The notes under the pieces were generated by a model that saw nothing but the letters and a program-made list of their open reading frames with translations, was not told the DNA's origin and made no database searches. From NCBI GenBank assembly GCA_903848645.1, contig CAINGU010000048.1, positions 1 through 64,000 on the forward strand: DNA of 64,000 nucleotides. The letters are read 5' to 3'. The translations under genes and the position numbers were made by a program. The DNA is from an uncultured cyanobacterium (lineage in GTDB: Bacteria; Cyanobacteriota; Cyanobacteriia; Cyanobacteriales; Nostocaceae). Shown here in pieces: positions 29,779 to 39,058 of the stretch (positions are counted from its first letter, which is position 1; every line of letters begins with the position of its first letter).

Positions 29779-30042
29779 TTAAATGCCAGTCATAGGTAAC
29801 TTACCTTGTAACATTTGTGAATTAGCCTGAACACAGTAAGGGCAATTACAACCAATTTGTCGTATAATCGGATTTGTGGTGTTATTCATTTGCTGTGTAG
29901 CTATATCAAGATTTGCTTGAGCAGATGTCACCACAATAGCAGGTGTAGCTTTGAATTTAGCAGCCTGTGCTGGATTAACTGCTAATAGCAGAGATGCTAA
30001 AAACGCGGGAAAAGCAAACGAAATTAGTTTGACTATCTTCAT
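29779..30042 (-). CDS. small secreted protein with CNCPYC motif
   Basis: The 87-residue protein has a clear signal peptide (ending NPAQAAK, cleavage about residue 28). A short mature part ends with GCNCPYCVQANSQMLQGKLP. The C-x-C-x2-C cluster could bind metal or take part in thiol chemistry. I do not recognise the family. It is a single gene between the metal-binding lipoprotein and MurT-like genes. Confidence 0.65.
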   Translation of the reverse strand: MKIVKLISFAFPAFLASLLLAVNPAQAAKFKATPAIVVTSAQANLDIATQQMNNTTNPIIRQIGCNCPYCVQANSQMLQGKLPMTGI

Positions 30043-30096
30043 AATTCACACATAAATACCGCTACTAATACAGCATAGCTAATTATTAGTCAATTG

Positions 30097-31440
30097 TCAG
30101 AGGATTTTTCTACCAGTCAATACTTCGCGCACTTCCAGCATGGCTGAATAAGTGGGGAGAATGTGTAAAGTTTCATTTGCGGGTGTATGCTCTAGAGCAG
30201 TAGTGATCGCTTGGTGCAAATTTGACTCTACAATCAGGTTAATATTACTCTCTACAGACTCTTGACTATAACGCAGACGTAAAGCCATATCATACACGCG
30301 ATCGCCACTCACCACCAAAGTTCCACCCCGCGCTACTAACTTTTCTGTATCCACATCCCAGATCCATGATACATCAGTACCATCAGGGGTTCGATCATTC
30401 AACACCAATAAAGTAGTTTTGTCGGTACTTTGAGTAACGACACGAATAGTTTCATTTGTGCCTACGGGATTTTTTGATAATAAGATTCTCACCTTTTTTC
30501 CATCAATAACTAAATCCTCTGCCCGACCAAAAGCAGCTTGAAAATTATTAATTCCATCTCTGATACTAACTTCATCAACTCCTAATTCTTTTGCTGCTGT
30601 GGCTGCGGCTAAAGTATTATATTTATTGTACAAACCAACAAGAATCTGTGACCATTCTTGACTTAATAATGCGGGTTGACTTTTAGTAAATCCACAACTA
30701 GGACAAGTAAAATCTCCCAAATGGGATAAATAAACCCCTTGATAATCTAAAGCATGACCACAGCTAGGACAATAAATAGAATCAACAGCGTGAGGAATTG
30801 CTTCTAAATAATTTTCCGGTTCATTTAAACCAAAGAATAAAACCTTTTGTGGTAACTGTTGACCTAAATATGATAAAGTTGGATCATCGGCATTGGGAAT
30901 AACTACAGTTGTTTCCGGTAAAGTAGCAATAACCTTTGTCCACCGCTTACTAATACTATCTACTTCCCCATATCTATCAAGTTGGTCACGGAAGAGATTT
31001 AAACAGAGAATAATCCGAGGTTGTAGCGGTTTTAAAACCTTGGGAACTATATTTTCATCAACTTCCAAAATTGCATAATCTACATTAAGATTTCCGAGCA
31101 GATTAGCATTGTCTATTAAAGCCGTTGCTAAACCATTTTCGAGATTTGCACCTGTAGAATTATGGGCAATACGAAAACCCTTTCGTTCTAAAATAGTGCA
31201 TAGTAGTAAAGCAGTAGTAGTTTTCCCATTCGTCCCCGCAATGAGAATTACCCCATTTTTAACTTGCTGACTCAATAACTCCAAAATGCGGGGTTCTATG
31301 CGTCGCGCAATAGAACCTGGTAAGACACTAGCTGCACCAAGACGCAGTGACCTCACCAAAAAAGTTACACCTTTTGCCATTGATACAGCAAAACCCAAGC
31401 GAAGTCTATCTATAACCTTTATTTTCTTACCCACAGTCAT
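30097..31440 (-). CDS. MurT-like Mur ligase family protein
   Basis: The 447-residue protein has a Mur ligase ATP site (GTNGKTTTALLLCTI), a central domain with a four-cysteine zinc ribbon (CPSCGHALD and CPSCGFTK) and a C-terminal DUF1727 domain (VLNDRTPDGTDVSWIWDVD). This is the architecture of MurT, which with the glutaminase GatD amidates lipid II D-glutamate in Gram-positive bacteria. No gatD gene is adjacent here. In cyanobacteria the substrate is not established to my knowledge. Confidence 0.85.
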   Translation of the reverse strand: MTVGKKIKVIDRLRLGFAVSMAKGVTFLVRSLRLGAASVLPGSIARRIEPRILELLSQQVKNGVILIAGTNGKTTTALLLCTILERKGFRIAHNSTGANLENGLATALIDNANLLGNLNVDYAILEVDENIVPKVLKPLQPRIILCLNLFRDQLDRYGEVDSISKRWTKVIATLPETTVVIPNADDPTLSYLGQQLPQKVLFFGLNEPENYLEAIPHAVDSIYCPSCGHALDYQGVYLSHLGDFTCPSCGFTKSQPALLSQEWSQILVGLYNKYNTLAAATAAKELGVDEVSIRDGINNFQAAFGRAEDLVIDGKKVRILLSKNPVGTNETIRVVTQSTDKTTLLVLNDRTPDGTDVSWIWDVDTEKLVARGGTLVVSGDRVYDMALRLRYSQESVESNINLIVESNLHQAITTALEHTPANETLHILPTYSAMLEVREVLTGRKIL

Positions 31441-31490
31441 AATTTATTAATAACCTGTAATTGCAAATCAAAAATTGCAAGTTCAACTAA

Positions 31491-31585
31491 CTATAGCAAT
31501 CCTAAGATATTCATATCTGTTTTCCTCTTCCTCTGCGCTCTCTGCGTCTGGAGCGGTTCGTTATTGTAAAAAAGGATTGCTATAG
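31491..31585. repeat. inverted repeat with 69-bp loop
   Basis: The arm ctatagcaatcct (31491-31503) is exactly reverse-complemented by aggattgctatag (31573-31585). No coding frame lies within. It resembles a small MITE or dispersed palindromic unit in the gap between the divergent MurT-like and thioredoxin-fold genes. Confidence 0.55.
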
Positions 31586-31756
31586 AAAAGATAACATCAA
31601 AAAGAGAACAGTCCAACGGACAAATAATTTTTTCCAGAAAACACCATGTAAAGGTTATCTTAAAAAATAGTGCGTGCGTGTGATTATTATCCAAACCAGT
31701 TAACATCAGTTCAGCACAAACTTAGGAAAATAGTAGCAAAGACAAGGTTTCTGTTA

Positions 31757-32350
31757 ATGAATAGCATAAAGTGGCTTCTTTTACAAACTCAAATAATGAC
31801 TAATGGTCGTCGGTTAGTGTCAAAATGCTTATTGCTGCTTGTTTGCCTATTCGTAATTAGTATGCAGCCGGCATTAGCAGGAATTAAAGATGACAGATAT
31901 GATGGCAATATTTTTGTAATTTATGCTGGTAATGGCTCTCTAGTTCCTTCCAAAGAAACACTAGCGCAGACATTAGCCCAACATAAACCAGCGATAGTGA
32001 CATTTTACACTGATGATAGTAGCGATTGCAAAAAATATGCCCCGGTTGTTTCCGAAATGCAAGCATTCTATGGCCGCGCAACAGAAATCATTCCTATCAG
32101 CGTTGATACTATTTTAGCTGACAAGACATACCAACCCACAGAACCAGCATATTATTATGGAGGAAGTGTTCCTCAAGTTGTAGTTTTTGATCAGTCAGGT
32201 AAAGTAGTCTTGAATAAAAAAGGTCAAGTCCCTTTTGAAGAAATAGACGACAAATTGAGAGAAGTATTTGATTTATTACCCCGCACTGAGTCAGTCGAGT
32301 TAAAAAGACGTTCACCTAGAGAATTCAGTAGTCAATTAGAAGATCAATAA
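31757..32350 (+). CDS. thioredoxin-fold thylakoid/periplasmic protein
   Basis: From ATG 31757 the protein has about 197 residues; another ATG at 31796 is also possible. A leader with a hydrophobic stretch (LLLLVCLFVISMQPALAG) precedes a thioredoxin-like domain with ALAQHKPAIVTFYTDDSSDCKK and YYGGSVPQVVVFDQ. Only one cysteine of the usual CxxC is present, so it is probably not a disulfide reductase. Related cyanobacterial proteins are annotated as thylakoid photosystem I accumulation factors; I only infer that link. Confidence 0.7.
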   Translation: MNSIKWLLLQTQIMTNGRRLVSKCLLLLVCLFVISMQPALAGIKDDRYDGNIFVIYAGNGSLVPSKETLAQTLAQHKPAIVTFYTDDSSDCKKYAPVVSEMQAFYGRATEIIPISVDTILADKTYQPTEPAYYYGGSVPQVVVFDQSGKVVLNKKGQVPFEEIDDKLREVFDLLPRTESVELKRRSPREFSSQLEDQ

Positions 32351-32433
32351 ACATATCTAATCCCAACTTGATGAGAAGCCGAACAGAATCATGAAATCCA
32401 TGAATTCATCCCTCTTTATCCGCGTTTATCTGC

Positions 32434-32504
32434 GGTCAACCGATTTTGGATTTACGTTAGCGAAGCGTACGCAGCGCAGCGAGTATTTTGGATTTTGGAT
32501 TGAC
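32434..32504. repeat. dispersed repeat, inverse copy of 41209-41275
   Basis: The stretch containing tttacgttagcgaagcgtac and gcagcgcagcgagtattttg is, apart from small differences, the reverse complement of 41209-41275. It is one of several copies of a palindrome-rich intergenic repeat in this window. No coding content is seen. Confidence 0.7.
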
Positions 32505-32685
32505 TCCACCAAACAAGTGTAGAGCTTGAAAATTTTGGATTTTGGATTGACAATTTTTCCGTGCTGAAGGACGGGGCTTGTACCAAATTTTTTTAATCTA
32601 AAATCTAAAATCTAAAATTCCCGGTCAATAATTCTGGAAATCTGATTCTATACAGCTTCATCTTAATTTGGGATTAGACATCTTT

Positions 32686-32930
32686 GAAAAATAAATTACC
32701 CAATTTTGTGGGATGGGCATCCTGCCCGTCCTTCCCCCCTGGTATGATGATGTCGCGCAAAGATGCAAATGTATGAATCAGGATTTTGAGGATTAAAGGA
32801 TCAACAGGATTAAGAATGATTTTTCCTGCTGCTCTTCAAAATTCTCAAATCTTGTAAATCCTGATTCATACAACGATTCCTGCTGTTATAAGGTACATAT
32901 AGCGGGCAAGATGCCCGCACCACAAGAGTT
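32686..32930. repeat. dispersed repeat split by a nested palindrome
   Basis: Bases 32686-32733 and about 32898-32925 match, in order, the two halves of the contiguous repeat at 45823-45902 (aaataaattacccaatttt, gggatgggcatcctgcccgt, then agcgggcaagatgcccgcac). Between them lie about 165 extra bases. These contain a perfect 17-bp inverted repeat (tgtatgaatcaggattt at 32770-32786 and its complement at 32856-32872). The rest of the gap 32351-32979 holds other repeats and no gene. Confidence 0.65.
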
Positions 32931-32979
32931 TCATTATTCAAGGTTGTACCTCATTTCTGCGAAATATGCTGTAAACAAT

Positions 32980-35238
32980 TTACGCTTCAATTACTACTCG
33001 CAGATTACCCCGTTTTTTAGCAACTCGACAAGCGGTAGTGCTACCAACTCGTTCAAATTCCAAATCTAAAATTGTCCCTCCCACACGCAAATTATGAAAA
33101 GATAAACTATTAATTGATTCTGGTAAAGCTGGGTCAATAATTCGTAAACAATTATTTTGTGCGTCCGGGACTAGGTTCACCATCATTTGCAATAATTGAA
33201 AAATGCTCCCAGTCGCCCAAGCTTGGGGACTACAAGCAACGGGATACTGGACAGGAGTATTATCACCGTTCATTTCATAGCCGCAAAATAGTTCTGGAGG
33301 GCGTTGATAGGGTTGTTTACTGGTCATATTGAATAACCCTTGAAATAATTCCAGGGATTGATCAATTAAACCAAGCGATCGCAATCCCATCGCCGTCATA
33401 GAATTATCATGAGGCCAAACAGAACCAGTATGATAACCCATAGGATTATAAGCAGGTGACAAACTACTTAAAGTTCTAATTCCCCAACCATTAAACATAT
33501 CAGGCGCTAGTAACCTTTCAGCCACACTATAGGCTTTGGTAGACATAAATATCCCCAAACTTAAACAATGACCAGGATTAGAGCTAATACTATCTACTGG
33601 TTTACCCTCTCCATCTAAAGCCAAAGCACAGAAATCTTCATCTTCTAACCAAAAATCCTGGTTAAACTTAGCCTTGAGTTGTCTAGCTTCCGTTTGCCAA
33701 AGTTCTGCCAAATCTGGACGTTGTTTGATTTTAGCAATTTCTGCGAGGCGGTTTTTCGCTGCATAGACATAAGCTTGCACCTCACACAGAGAAATGGGAC
33801 CTGTAGCTAATTCGCCTTTGCGGTTGACAATACAATCACCGGAATCTTTCCAACCTTGATTAATCAGACCACCTTTAGATTTACGAGCATAGCTAAGATA
33901 GCCAGTTTCATGGAGTTGACGATCAATCCAACCCATAGCCGCTAAGGCATTTGGCCATAGTGCTTCTAAGGTTTCTTGGTCATGAGTCCAACTGTAGTAT
34001 TCAGCATACAACATTAACCACAGAGGAGTCGCATCAACCGTACCGTAATAGGGTGTATGGGGAATTTCTTGACATCTTGCCATTTCCCCCAACCGCAATT
34101 CGTGTAAAATTTTACCTGGTTCTTCTTCTCTCCAAATATTATCAGTTTGACCTTGATACTCTGCCAATAGCATGAGAGTTTCTTTGGCAATTTGGGAGTT
34201 TAACATCAAGGTTTGGGAAGCGGTAATAATGGAATCGCGCCCAAACAAAGTGGAAAACCAAGGCACACCAGCAGAAACAGTTTTATGCTTGCCAAAAGAC
34301 TGAAGTAGCAAATATATATCTTGTTCAGCCCGCGAAATGACTCGATTAAAAATACTTTTATCGGAGCTAATGCGGGTAATTTGCTGTAACCAATTTTGCT
34401 GCTCCATTAATTCAGCCGCTTTAGCCTGTGCTAAAGTAGAGGCAGCACTCATAGCAGAAATAGACTGATTATCAGTGAACATATTCAGCCGATAACCTAG
34501 CTTTTTAGTTTCATGAGCCGCTAATTCTAGCCGCCAAATTGCTGTATAGCCATGAAAATGATGTGGTAGCAAATGCTGAAATTGAATCAGAGACTCCATA
34601 ATCGAACCATCTAAACCCTGATATGCAAGGATGAGAGATTCTTCTTTATGAGGTTGATTGGATAAAGATGCAACAGCATCAGATATTGGTTCAGCTAGGT
34701 GTAAAACTCTACCCCGGTTTTGTCTGTGATGTCCTCTAACTTCAAATAAGTCTACAAAATCAGCGTCAAAACTCAGACTAACTTCAAAACTGATGCTGGT
34801 GGTATTGTAATTAGTAACTTCTATTTCTTCAAATAGTGCGCCATTAAGGACAATTTCTCGACGAATACCCACGGTATCAGCTTGAAAAAGATTCTCTAAA
34901 TCAGGATTAGTACATAAAACCGAGAGAGCAAATCCTTTATCAGCATTGCTACTCAATAATATAGGCGATCGCCCTTCAATTTGTAACTCCAAACGACTCA
35001 AAAAACGGGTATCACGGCAAAACATCCCCATACTAGGAGTGCTACCATAAAGGTAACAGCCGGAAATATTCCCCATCGTATCTGTCACCAAGAATAAATC
35101 ATCATCTTTGACTGTGATAGTTGGCTGAGGTCTTTGACTGACAACACAAGGCCATGAAGTCTCTGTTTCGTCTGCGGGAATAAAAGTTCTGCCGTCTAGG
35201 ACAATTTTTTCCGGGGTGGTCAGTGTATCCGGTGTCAT
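32980..35238 (-). CDS. amylo-alpha-1,6-glucosidase-type glycogen debranching protein
   Basis: The 752-residue protein has an N-terminal glycogen-debranching domain (about residues 35-235, with LVTDTMGNISGCYLYG and MGMFCRDTRFLSRLEL). A C-terminal (alpha/alpha)6 amylo-alpha-1,6-glucosidase domain follows, with AGVPWFSTLFGRDSIITA, SGDCIVNRKGELATGPISL and GSVWPHDNSMTAMGL. Such proteins act on alpha-1,6-linked glucans or related sugars in the cytosol. The gene is not clustered with other glycogen genes, and the real substrate is open. Confidence 0.9.
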   Translation of the reverse strand: MTPDTLTTPEKIVLDGRTFIPADETETSWPCVVSQRPQPTITVKDDDLFLVTDTMGNISGCYLYGSTPSMGMFCRDTRFLSRLELQIEGRSPILLSSNADKGFALSVLCTNPDLENLFQADTVGIRREIVLNGALFEEIEVTNYNTTSISFEVSLSFDADFVDLFEVRGHHRQNRGRVLHLAEPISDAVASLSNQPHKEESLILAYQGLDGSIMESLIQFQHLLPHHFHGYTAIWRLELAAHETKKLGYRLNMFTDNQSISAMSAASTLAQAKAAELMEQQNWLQQITRISSDKSIFNRVISRAEQDIYLLLQSFGKHKTVSAGVPWFSTLFGRDSIITASQTLMLNSQIAKETLMLLAEYQGQTDNIWREEEPGKILHELRLGEMARCQEIPHTPYYGTVDATPLWLMLYAEYYSWTHDQETLEALWPNALAAMGWIDRQLHETGYLSYARKSKGGLINQGWKDSGDCIVNRKGELATGPISLCEVQAYVYAAKNRLAEIAKIKQRPDLAELWQTEARQLKAKFNQDFWLEDEDFCALALDGEGKPVDSISSNPGHCLSLGIFMSTKAYSVAERLLAPDMFNGWGIRTLSSLSPAYNPMGYHTGSVWPHDNSMTAMGLRSLGLIDQSLELFQGLFNMTSKQPYQRPPELFCGYEMNGDNTPVQYPVACSPQAWATGSIFQLLQMMVNLVPDAQNNCLRIIDPALPESINSLSFHNLRVGGTILDLEFERVGSTTACRVAKKRGNLRVVIEA

Positions 35239-35576
35239 TAGCTTGCACTTACCTATACAGGTATAAATTTGCTCAATTTGATGCGGTGAAAAACGGAAAG
35301 TAATTAAATCTACAACAATGAATTTCTATCAATGTATACCTTATCAATGAGAAGTCAAGGTTGAAAAATAGCTATTTTTGAAGAGTTTATTCCTTGCTAA
35401 ACATTGAGAGGTGCTAGAGGTAGAGAATACTTACTCAGAGATTAAATTTTAGGAGATTAGAAAAAGGTGGATAAGAAATACCCACCCCCAAAAGAGTTAC
35501 AGCAGATTGCTGGTAAATGAAATTCAAAATCTTGATCAAAAACAAAAAATGGCTTTAGTCATCCGCTGTACTTTAT
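35239..35576. other. intergenic region without recognised content
   Basis: I see no gene or strong repeat. The left part should hold the promoter of the debranching gene, and the right part is downstream of the DUF427 gene. Confidence 0.4.
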
Positions 35577-36071
35577 TTACCACCACATAGTTCCTGGTTC
35601 ACCTTTAAATGGGCCAACAATATCAGTAGTAATCCATCCTCCGTAAAAATCACCTGTTTGGGCTTTAACTAATTCATCATTCACATAGCAAGCATCCATT
35701 AAACTGGCATAAAAACTGTAATATTCTTGAATTGAGCTAAAATTAGGACTGGGCTGAATATATCGCCAAGCAGCATTATTTATGTATTTATCTCCTACGG
35801 AAATATCATAATATTGACACCAACCTTTCCATTCACACCAAGTTTTTTTAGGTGTGGCTATCAAATATTCTAATTGAATATCTTCAGCAGGAATGTAATA
35901 AACTGGAGGATGACTTGTTTCTAAAACTCTTTTAGCTTGATGTGTTTCGGCTAAAACAATCCCATTACAAATTACTTTCAGATGTTTGTTGGTATCTTCT
36001 AAAATTGCGGGACGGGGATAGTCCCAAACTGATTCTTGTCCTGGTTGCGGGGGGATAGGATTTGGTTTCAT
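35577..36071 (-). CDS. DUF427 domain protein
   Basis: The 164-residue protein shows the DUF427 pattern: ESVWDYPRPAILEDTNKHLK, VYYIPAEDIQLEYL and AWRYIQPSPNF. The fold is a small beta-tent; the function is unknown. It lies 25 bp after the EgtD gene and is likely co-transcribed with the ergothioneine-type pair. Whether it takes part in that pathway is not known to me. Confidence 0.85.
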   Translation of the reverse strand: MKPNPIPPQPGQESVWDYPRPAILEDTNKHLKVICNGIVLAETHQAKRVLETSHPPVYYIPAEDIQLEYLIATPKKTWCEWKGWCQYYDISVGDKYINNAAWRYIQPSPNFSSIQEYYSFYASLMDACYVNDELVKAQTGDFYGGWITTDIVGPFKGEPGTMWW

Positions 36072-36096
36072 GGTTAGTAATTATTCTTTTTTTAAA

Positions 36097-37074
36097 TTAT
36101 ACAACTTGACAAAGAATCAATCCAAACCACTGTTGTTCATCTGTCCAAGTTTTCACAGTTTTTAATCCTTTACTTTGCAATTGTGTTTCCATAGTTGCTA
36201 AATCAAACTTACGAGAAATTTCTGTAAGGATACTTTCTCCGACTTCAAAGGAAATCTTTAAATCCAATGTTTCTAAAGATATACAATGATTTTGTTGACA
36301 ATGTAAATACATTTCAATTTGATTATCAATTTGATTATAAATCGCTTGATGTTTAAACAAATTGATATCAAAATTACCTTGAAAACGCCAATTCAAATGA
36401 GAAAGCATATTCAAATTAAAAGCAGCAGTAACTTCTTGACTGTCGTTATATGCTGCTTCTAAAATATCCTGGGGTTTTTGTAAATCAATACCCAGCAAAA
36501 AGTAATCTCCCGGTTGTAAAGTTTGAGAAACTTGAGTTAAGAAAATAGCACATTCTTCTTGATTAAAATTCCCTAGAGAACTTCCCAGAAAAAACAACAT
36601 CCGCGACTGTAAATAATTAGATTCTAGATGAACTAAAGCTTGTTCATAAGTTCCTAATAATCCATGAATAGAGAAATTAGGATATTTTTCCTGTAGCTGT
36701 AATACACTATCTTTAAGAATTCCTCCACTGACATCAATAGGAAGATATTTACAGGAATCAGCAATTTTTTGATAAGCATCTAATAACAGCCGAGTTTTAG
36801 TAGAACTACCACTACCTAATTCTATTAATTCACAACAACCTGTAATTTCGACAATTTCATCAGCATATTGTTGTAAAATCCAGGCTTCTGTACGAGTCGG
36901 ATAGTATTCTGGTAACTCACAAATTTTTTCAAATAATAGAGAACCATGATCATCATAAAAATACTTGGGAGATAAAGTTTTAGGAGTTTGACTTAATCCC
37001 TGAATTACATCTTTTCCATCATCACGCAATTCTTGATAATGATGATCTAAAATTGTTAAAGGTTGAGCAATCAT
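36097..37074 (-). CDS. egtD: L-histidine N(alpha)-methyltransferase EgtD
   Basis: The 325-residue protein has the EgtD pattern: GLSQTPKTLSPKYFYDDHGS, LPEYYPTRTEAWILQQYADE, the SAM site LIELGSGSSTKTRLLL and FFLGSSLGNF. EgtD trimethylates the alpha-amino group of histidine to hercynine, the first step of ergothioneine synthesis. It follows the OvoA-like sulfoxide synthase gene (106 bp gap holding an inverted repeat) and precedes DUF427. Confidence 0.93.
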   Translation of the reverse strand: MIAQPLTILDHHYQELRDDGKDVIQGLSQTPKTLSPKYFYDDHGSLLFEKICELPEYYPTRTEAWILQQYADEIVEITGCCELIELGSGSSTKTRLLLDAYQKIADSCKYLPIDVSGGILKDSVLQLQEKYPNFSIHGLLGTYEQALVHLESNYLQSRMLFFLGSSLGNFNQEECAIFLTQVSQTLQPGDYFLLGIDLQKPQDILEAAYNDSQEVTAAFNLNMLSHLNWRFQGNFDINLFKHQAIYNQIDNQIEMYLHCQQNHCISLETLDLKISFEVGESILTEISRKFDLATMETQLQSKGLKTVKTWTDEQQWFGLILCQVV

Positions 37075-37111
37075 TTTCTAAATCCTCTCTGTTGACTTTG
37101 GGACTCATAAA

Positions 37112-37167
37112 ATCCCCGACTTCTTTTTTTATCAATAAATTACTAATTGATATCAGAAGTCGGGGAT
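37112..37167. repeat. inverted repeat between the sulfoxide synthase and egtD genes
   Basis: Atccccgacttct (37112-37124) is exactly reverse-complemented by agaagtcggggat (37155-37167), enclosing 30 AT-rich bases. On the minus strand it follows the sulfoxide synthase stop by 13 bp, so it may reduce readthrough into egtD or stabilise the upstream message. Confidence 0.6.
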
Positions 37168-37180
37168 ATTTATGTTATGT

Positions 37181-38569
37181 TTAATCCAAACTTTCAGCAA
37201 TTCTAAAACCGACGTGCTGATAGAAATAAGGACGAAACCAGTTACGATAACATCGTAAAGCCATTGTACCATTCGTTGCCCAAGAACCACCCAGCATCAT
37301 AAAATGTTTATCATCAAAAAAAGGTGCAGATTGATCTTCATAAAGATGATGAGTTTTAAATCCTGGTAAGGGTTTGAATGTTTCCCCTAACCATTCCCAG
37401 ACATTACCCCGTAAGTCAGAAAGTCCAGATTTATTATTATCTGCAAACATTCCTATAGGAGTTGGAGAAATAAATTTTAAGTTGAGATTATAGTTATTTG
37501 CTAAACTAGAATCTTCAGATATTTTTAGGGCTTGATTCCATTCCGCTTCTGTCATTAACCGAGTATTTTTACCTTTCCACCGACAAAATGCCATGGCTTC
37601 ATAGTGGTTAACTTCCACTGGCCAATCTAAAGGTAAATCTAGTTCATCAAATGTGGCACGATAGCGATAATTATTTTCTTGGTATATCCAAAATTTAGGA
37701 TGTTGGACATTGTAGAGTTGTTTCCATTCCCAAGATTCAGCATTCCAATAATTTGCATTATTATAACCACCAGCTTGAACAAATTCTAAAAATTCTCCGT
37801 TAGTGATCAGATATTGACTAGCTAAAAATGGTTTGACTGCAACTTCTAAATTACCATATTCACTATCCCAAGCAAAAGTTAAATCATCTTCAGCCTTGCC
37901 CAATTTTACTACACCACCGGGAATTTCTCGCATTTGATTATGAGGAATTTCTCCATTAGTCGGTGCATAATTCCATCCTTGGGGACGTTTTAACTTCTCA
38001 ATGGGTAATTGACGCAGCAGCATGGAAGAGGTTTCTATGTGAATGCGACTATGTTCTATTCCCATTAATAAAGCCCACAGAGGATGTTGTTGATGAATGG
38101 GTAAATTCAGGGGAGTTTTATGAATGATTGCTGTAATTTCTTCTTTAGCTTTATCTCGATATTCCCAGACTTTTTTAACATCAGGCCAGTTAATTCCTTG
38201 GATAGCTGCATCTAGTTCTGCGGGTGTTTCTGGATCAACTCCGATTTCAAAAAGAGTTTCATATTGGGGATTGATCCGATTTTTTAATAAACCAACATCA
38301 ATTAATTTGTTGATGTAAAAAACAGCCGAGTGTCCAAGATAGAAGATTAACGCATTTCTTAAAGAATCAGGATTTAGATAAAATGTTTCCTCTCCCAGCA
38401 AACTCTTCATGAGAGTTTCTTCTAGTTCCCAGGAATTTTCAAAGTAGTTGAGTAGTTCTTTTGAACTGCAATTATTAAGTTGGGGAATATGAGCATCTGT
38501 CATTTTCTTAACCTTGGGAATTGTTGTATAATCTGGATTAATTAACTTTTGTAAAGAGAGTGATAGCAT
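37181..38569 (-). CDS. OvoA-like iron-dependent sulfoxide synthase (EgtB role likely)
   Basis: The 462-residue protein has a DinB-like N-terminal domain with the iron ligands His80 (FYLGHSAVFYINKL) and His173/His177 (GIEHSRIHIE), then an FGE-sulfatase domain (about 225-460). The sequence around the ligands and EIGVDPETPAELD resembles OvoA, which makes 5-histidylcysteine sulfoxide, more than classical EgtB. It lacks the C-terminal methyltransferase domain of bacterial OvoA. Placed with EgtD, it probably joins hercynine to cysteine or glutamylcysteine. Published work on cyanobacteria described OvoA-derived enzymes that took over the EgtB role. A second start (MTDAH, residue 23) is possible. Confidence 0.85.
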   Translation of the reverse strand: MLSLSLQKLINPDYTTIPKVKKMTDAHIPQLNNCSSKELLNYFENSWELEETLMKSLLGEETFYLNPDSLRNALIFYLGHSAVFYINKLIDVGLLKNRINPQYETLFEIGVDPETPAELDAAIQGINWPDVKKVWEYRDKAKEEITAIIHKTPLNLPIHQQHPLWALLMGIEHSRIHIETSSMLLRQLPIEKLKRPQGWNYAPTNGEIPHNQMREIPGGVVKLGKAEDDLTFAWDSEYGNLEVAVKPFLASQYLITNGEFLEFVQAGGYNNANYWNAESWEWKQLYNVQHPKFWIYQENNYRYRATFDELDLPLDWPVEVNHYEAMAFCRWKGKNTRLMTEAEWNQALKISEDSSLANNYNLNLKFISPTPIGMFADNNKSGLSDLRGNVWEWLGETFKPLPGFKTHHLYEDQSAPFFDDKHFMMLGGSWATNGTMALRCYRNWFRPYFYQHVGFRIAESLD

Positions 38570-39003
38570 AATCTTGGCATTGAGAAAAATTTTATCTGAG
38601 TGATGAACACTTACAGAAGTTTTTTCCCGGAATTACAGGTTTTATCGGTTATTAGTGATGATTTTGGACAGCTATATATAGTTAAATAGCTTATATTGGG
38701 ACTATTTTTTGATTTTTAAGTAAAATTTAATATTTTTCGCAAAATGGCAAAAAACGGGATTCCTATATTTACAAAAGATAAATATCAACAATCTTTTTGG
38801 GTTAATCTAAAATAAGGATGAATAAGGATGTGAATTTATAAAAATGCCCAGTTTTTTGAGCAAATTCGTTAGGCTTAGACATTAACCCCTGCTATGGTAT
38901 TTTGGCGTTAGTAACAATCAAAGCTATATTGAGGTTACAAAATAGATAAATGTTCTTGCTACTGGTAATGGATAAGGGCAATAAGTAATATGTGTTTAAT
39001 GAT
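38570..39003. other. intergenic region between divergent genes
   Basis: No gene is seen. The AT-rich stretch separates the leftward sulfoxide synthase gene from the rightward histidine kinase gene and probably holds both promoters. Confidence 0.4.
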
Positions 39004-39058
39004 CACTGACCACTGACCACTGACCACTGACCACTGACTAATGACTAATGACTAATGA
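39004..39058. repeat. tandem heptanucleotide repeat ending in a start codon
   Basis: Five units of cactgac (39004-39038) are followed by three related units taatgac, the last running into the ATG of the histidine kinase gene at 39055. Such heptamer arrays are typical of heterocystous cyanobacteria. Its position leaves no standard ribosome site directly before the start. Confidence 0.85.
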
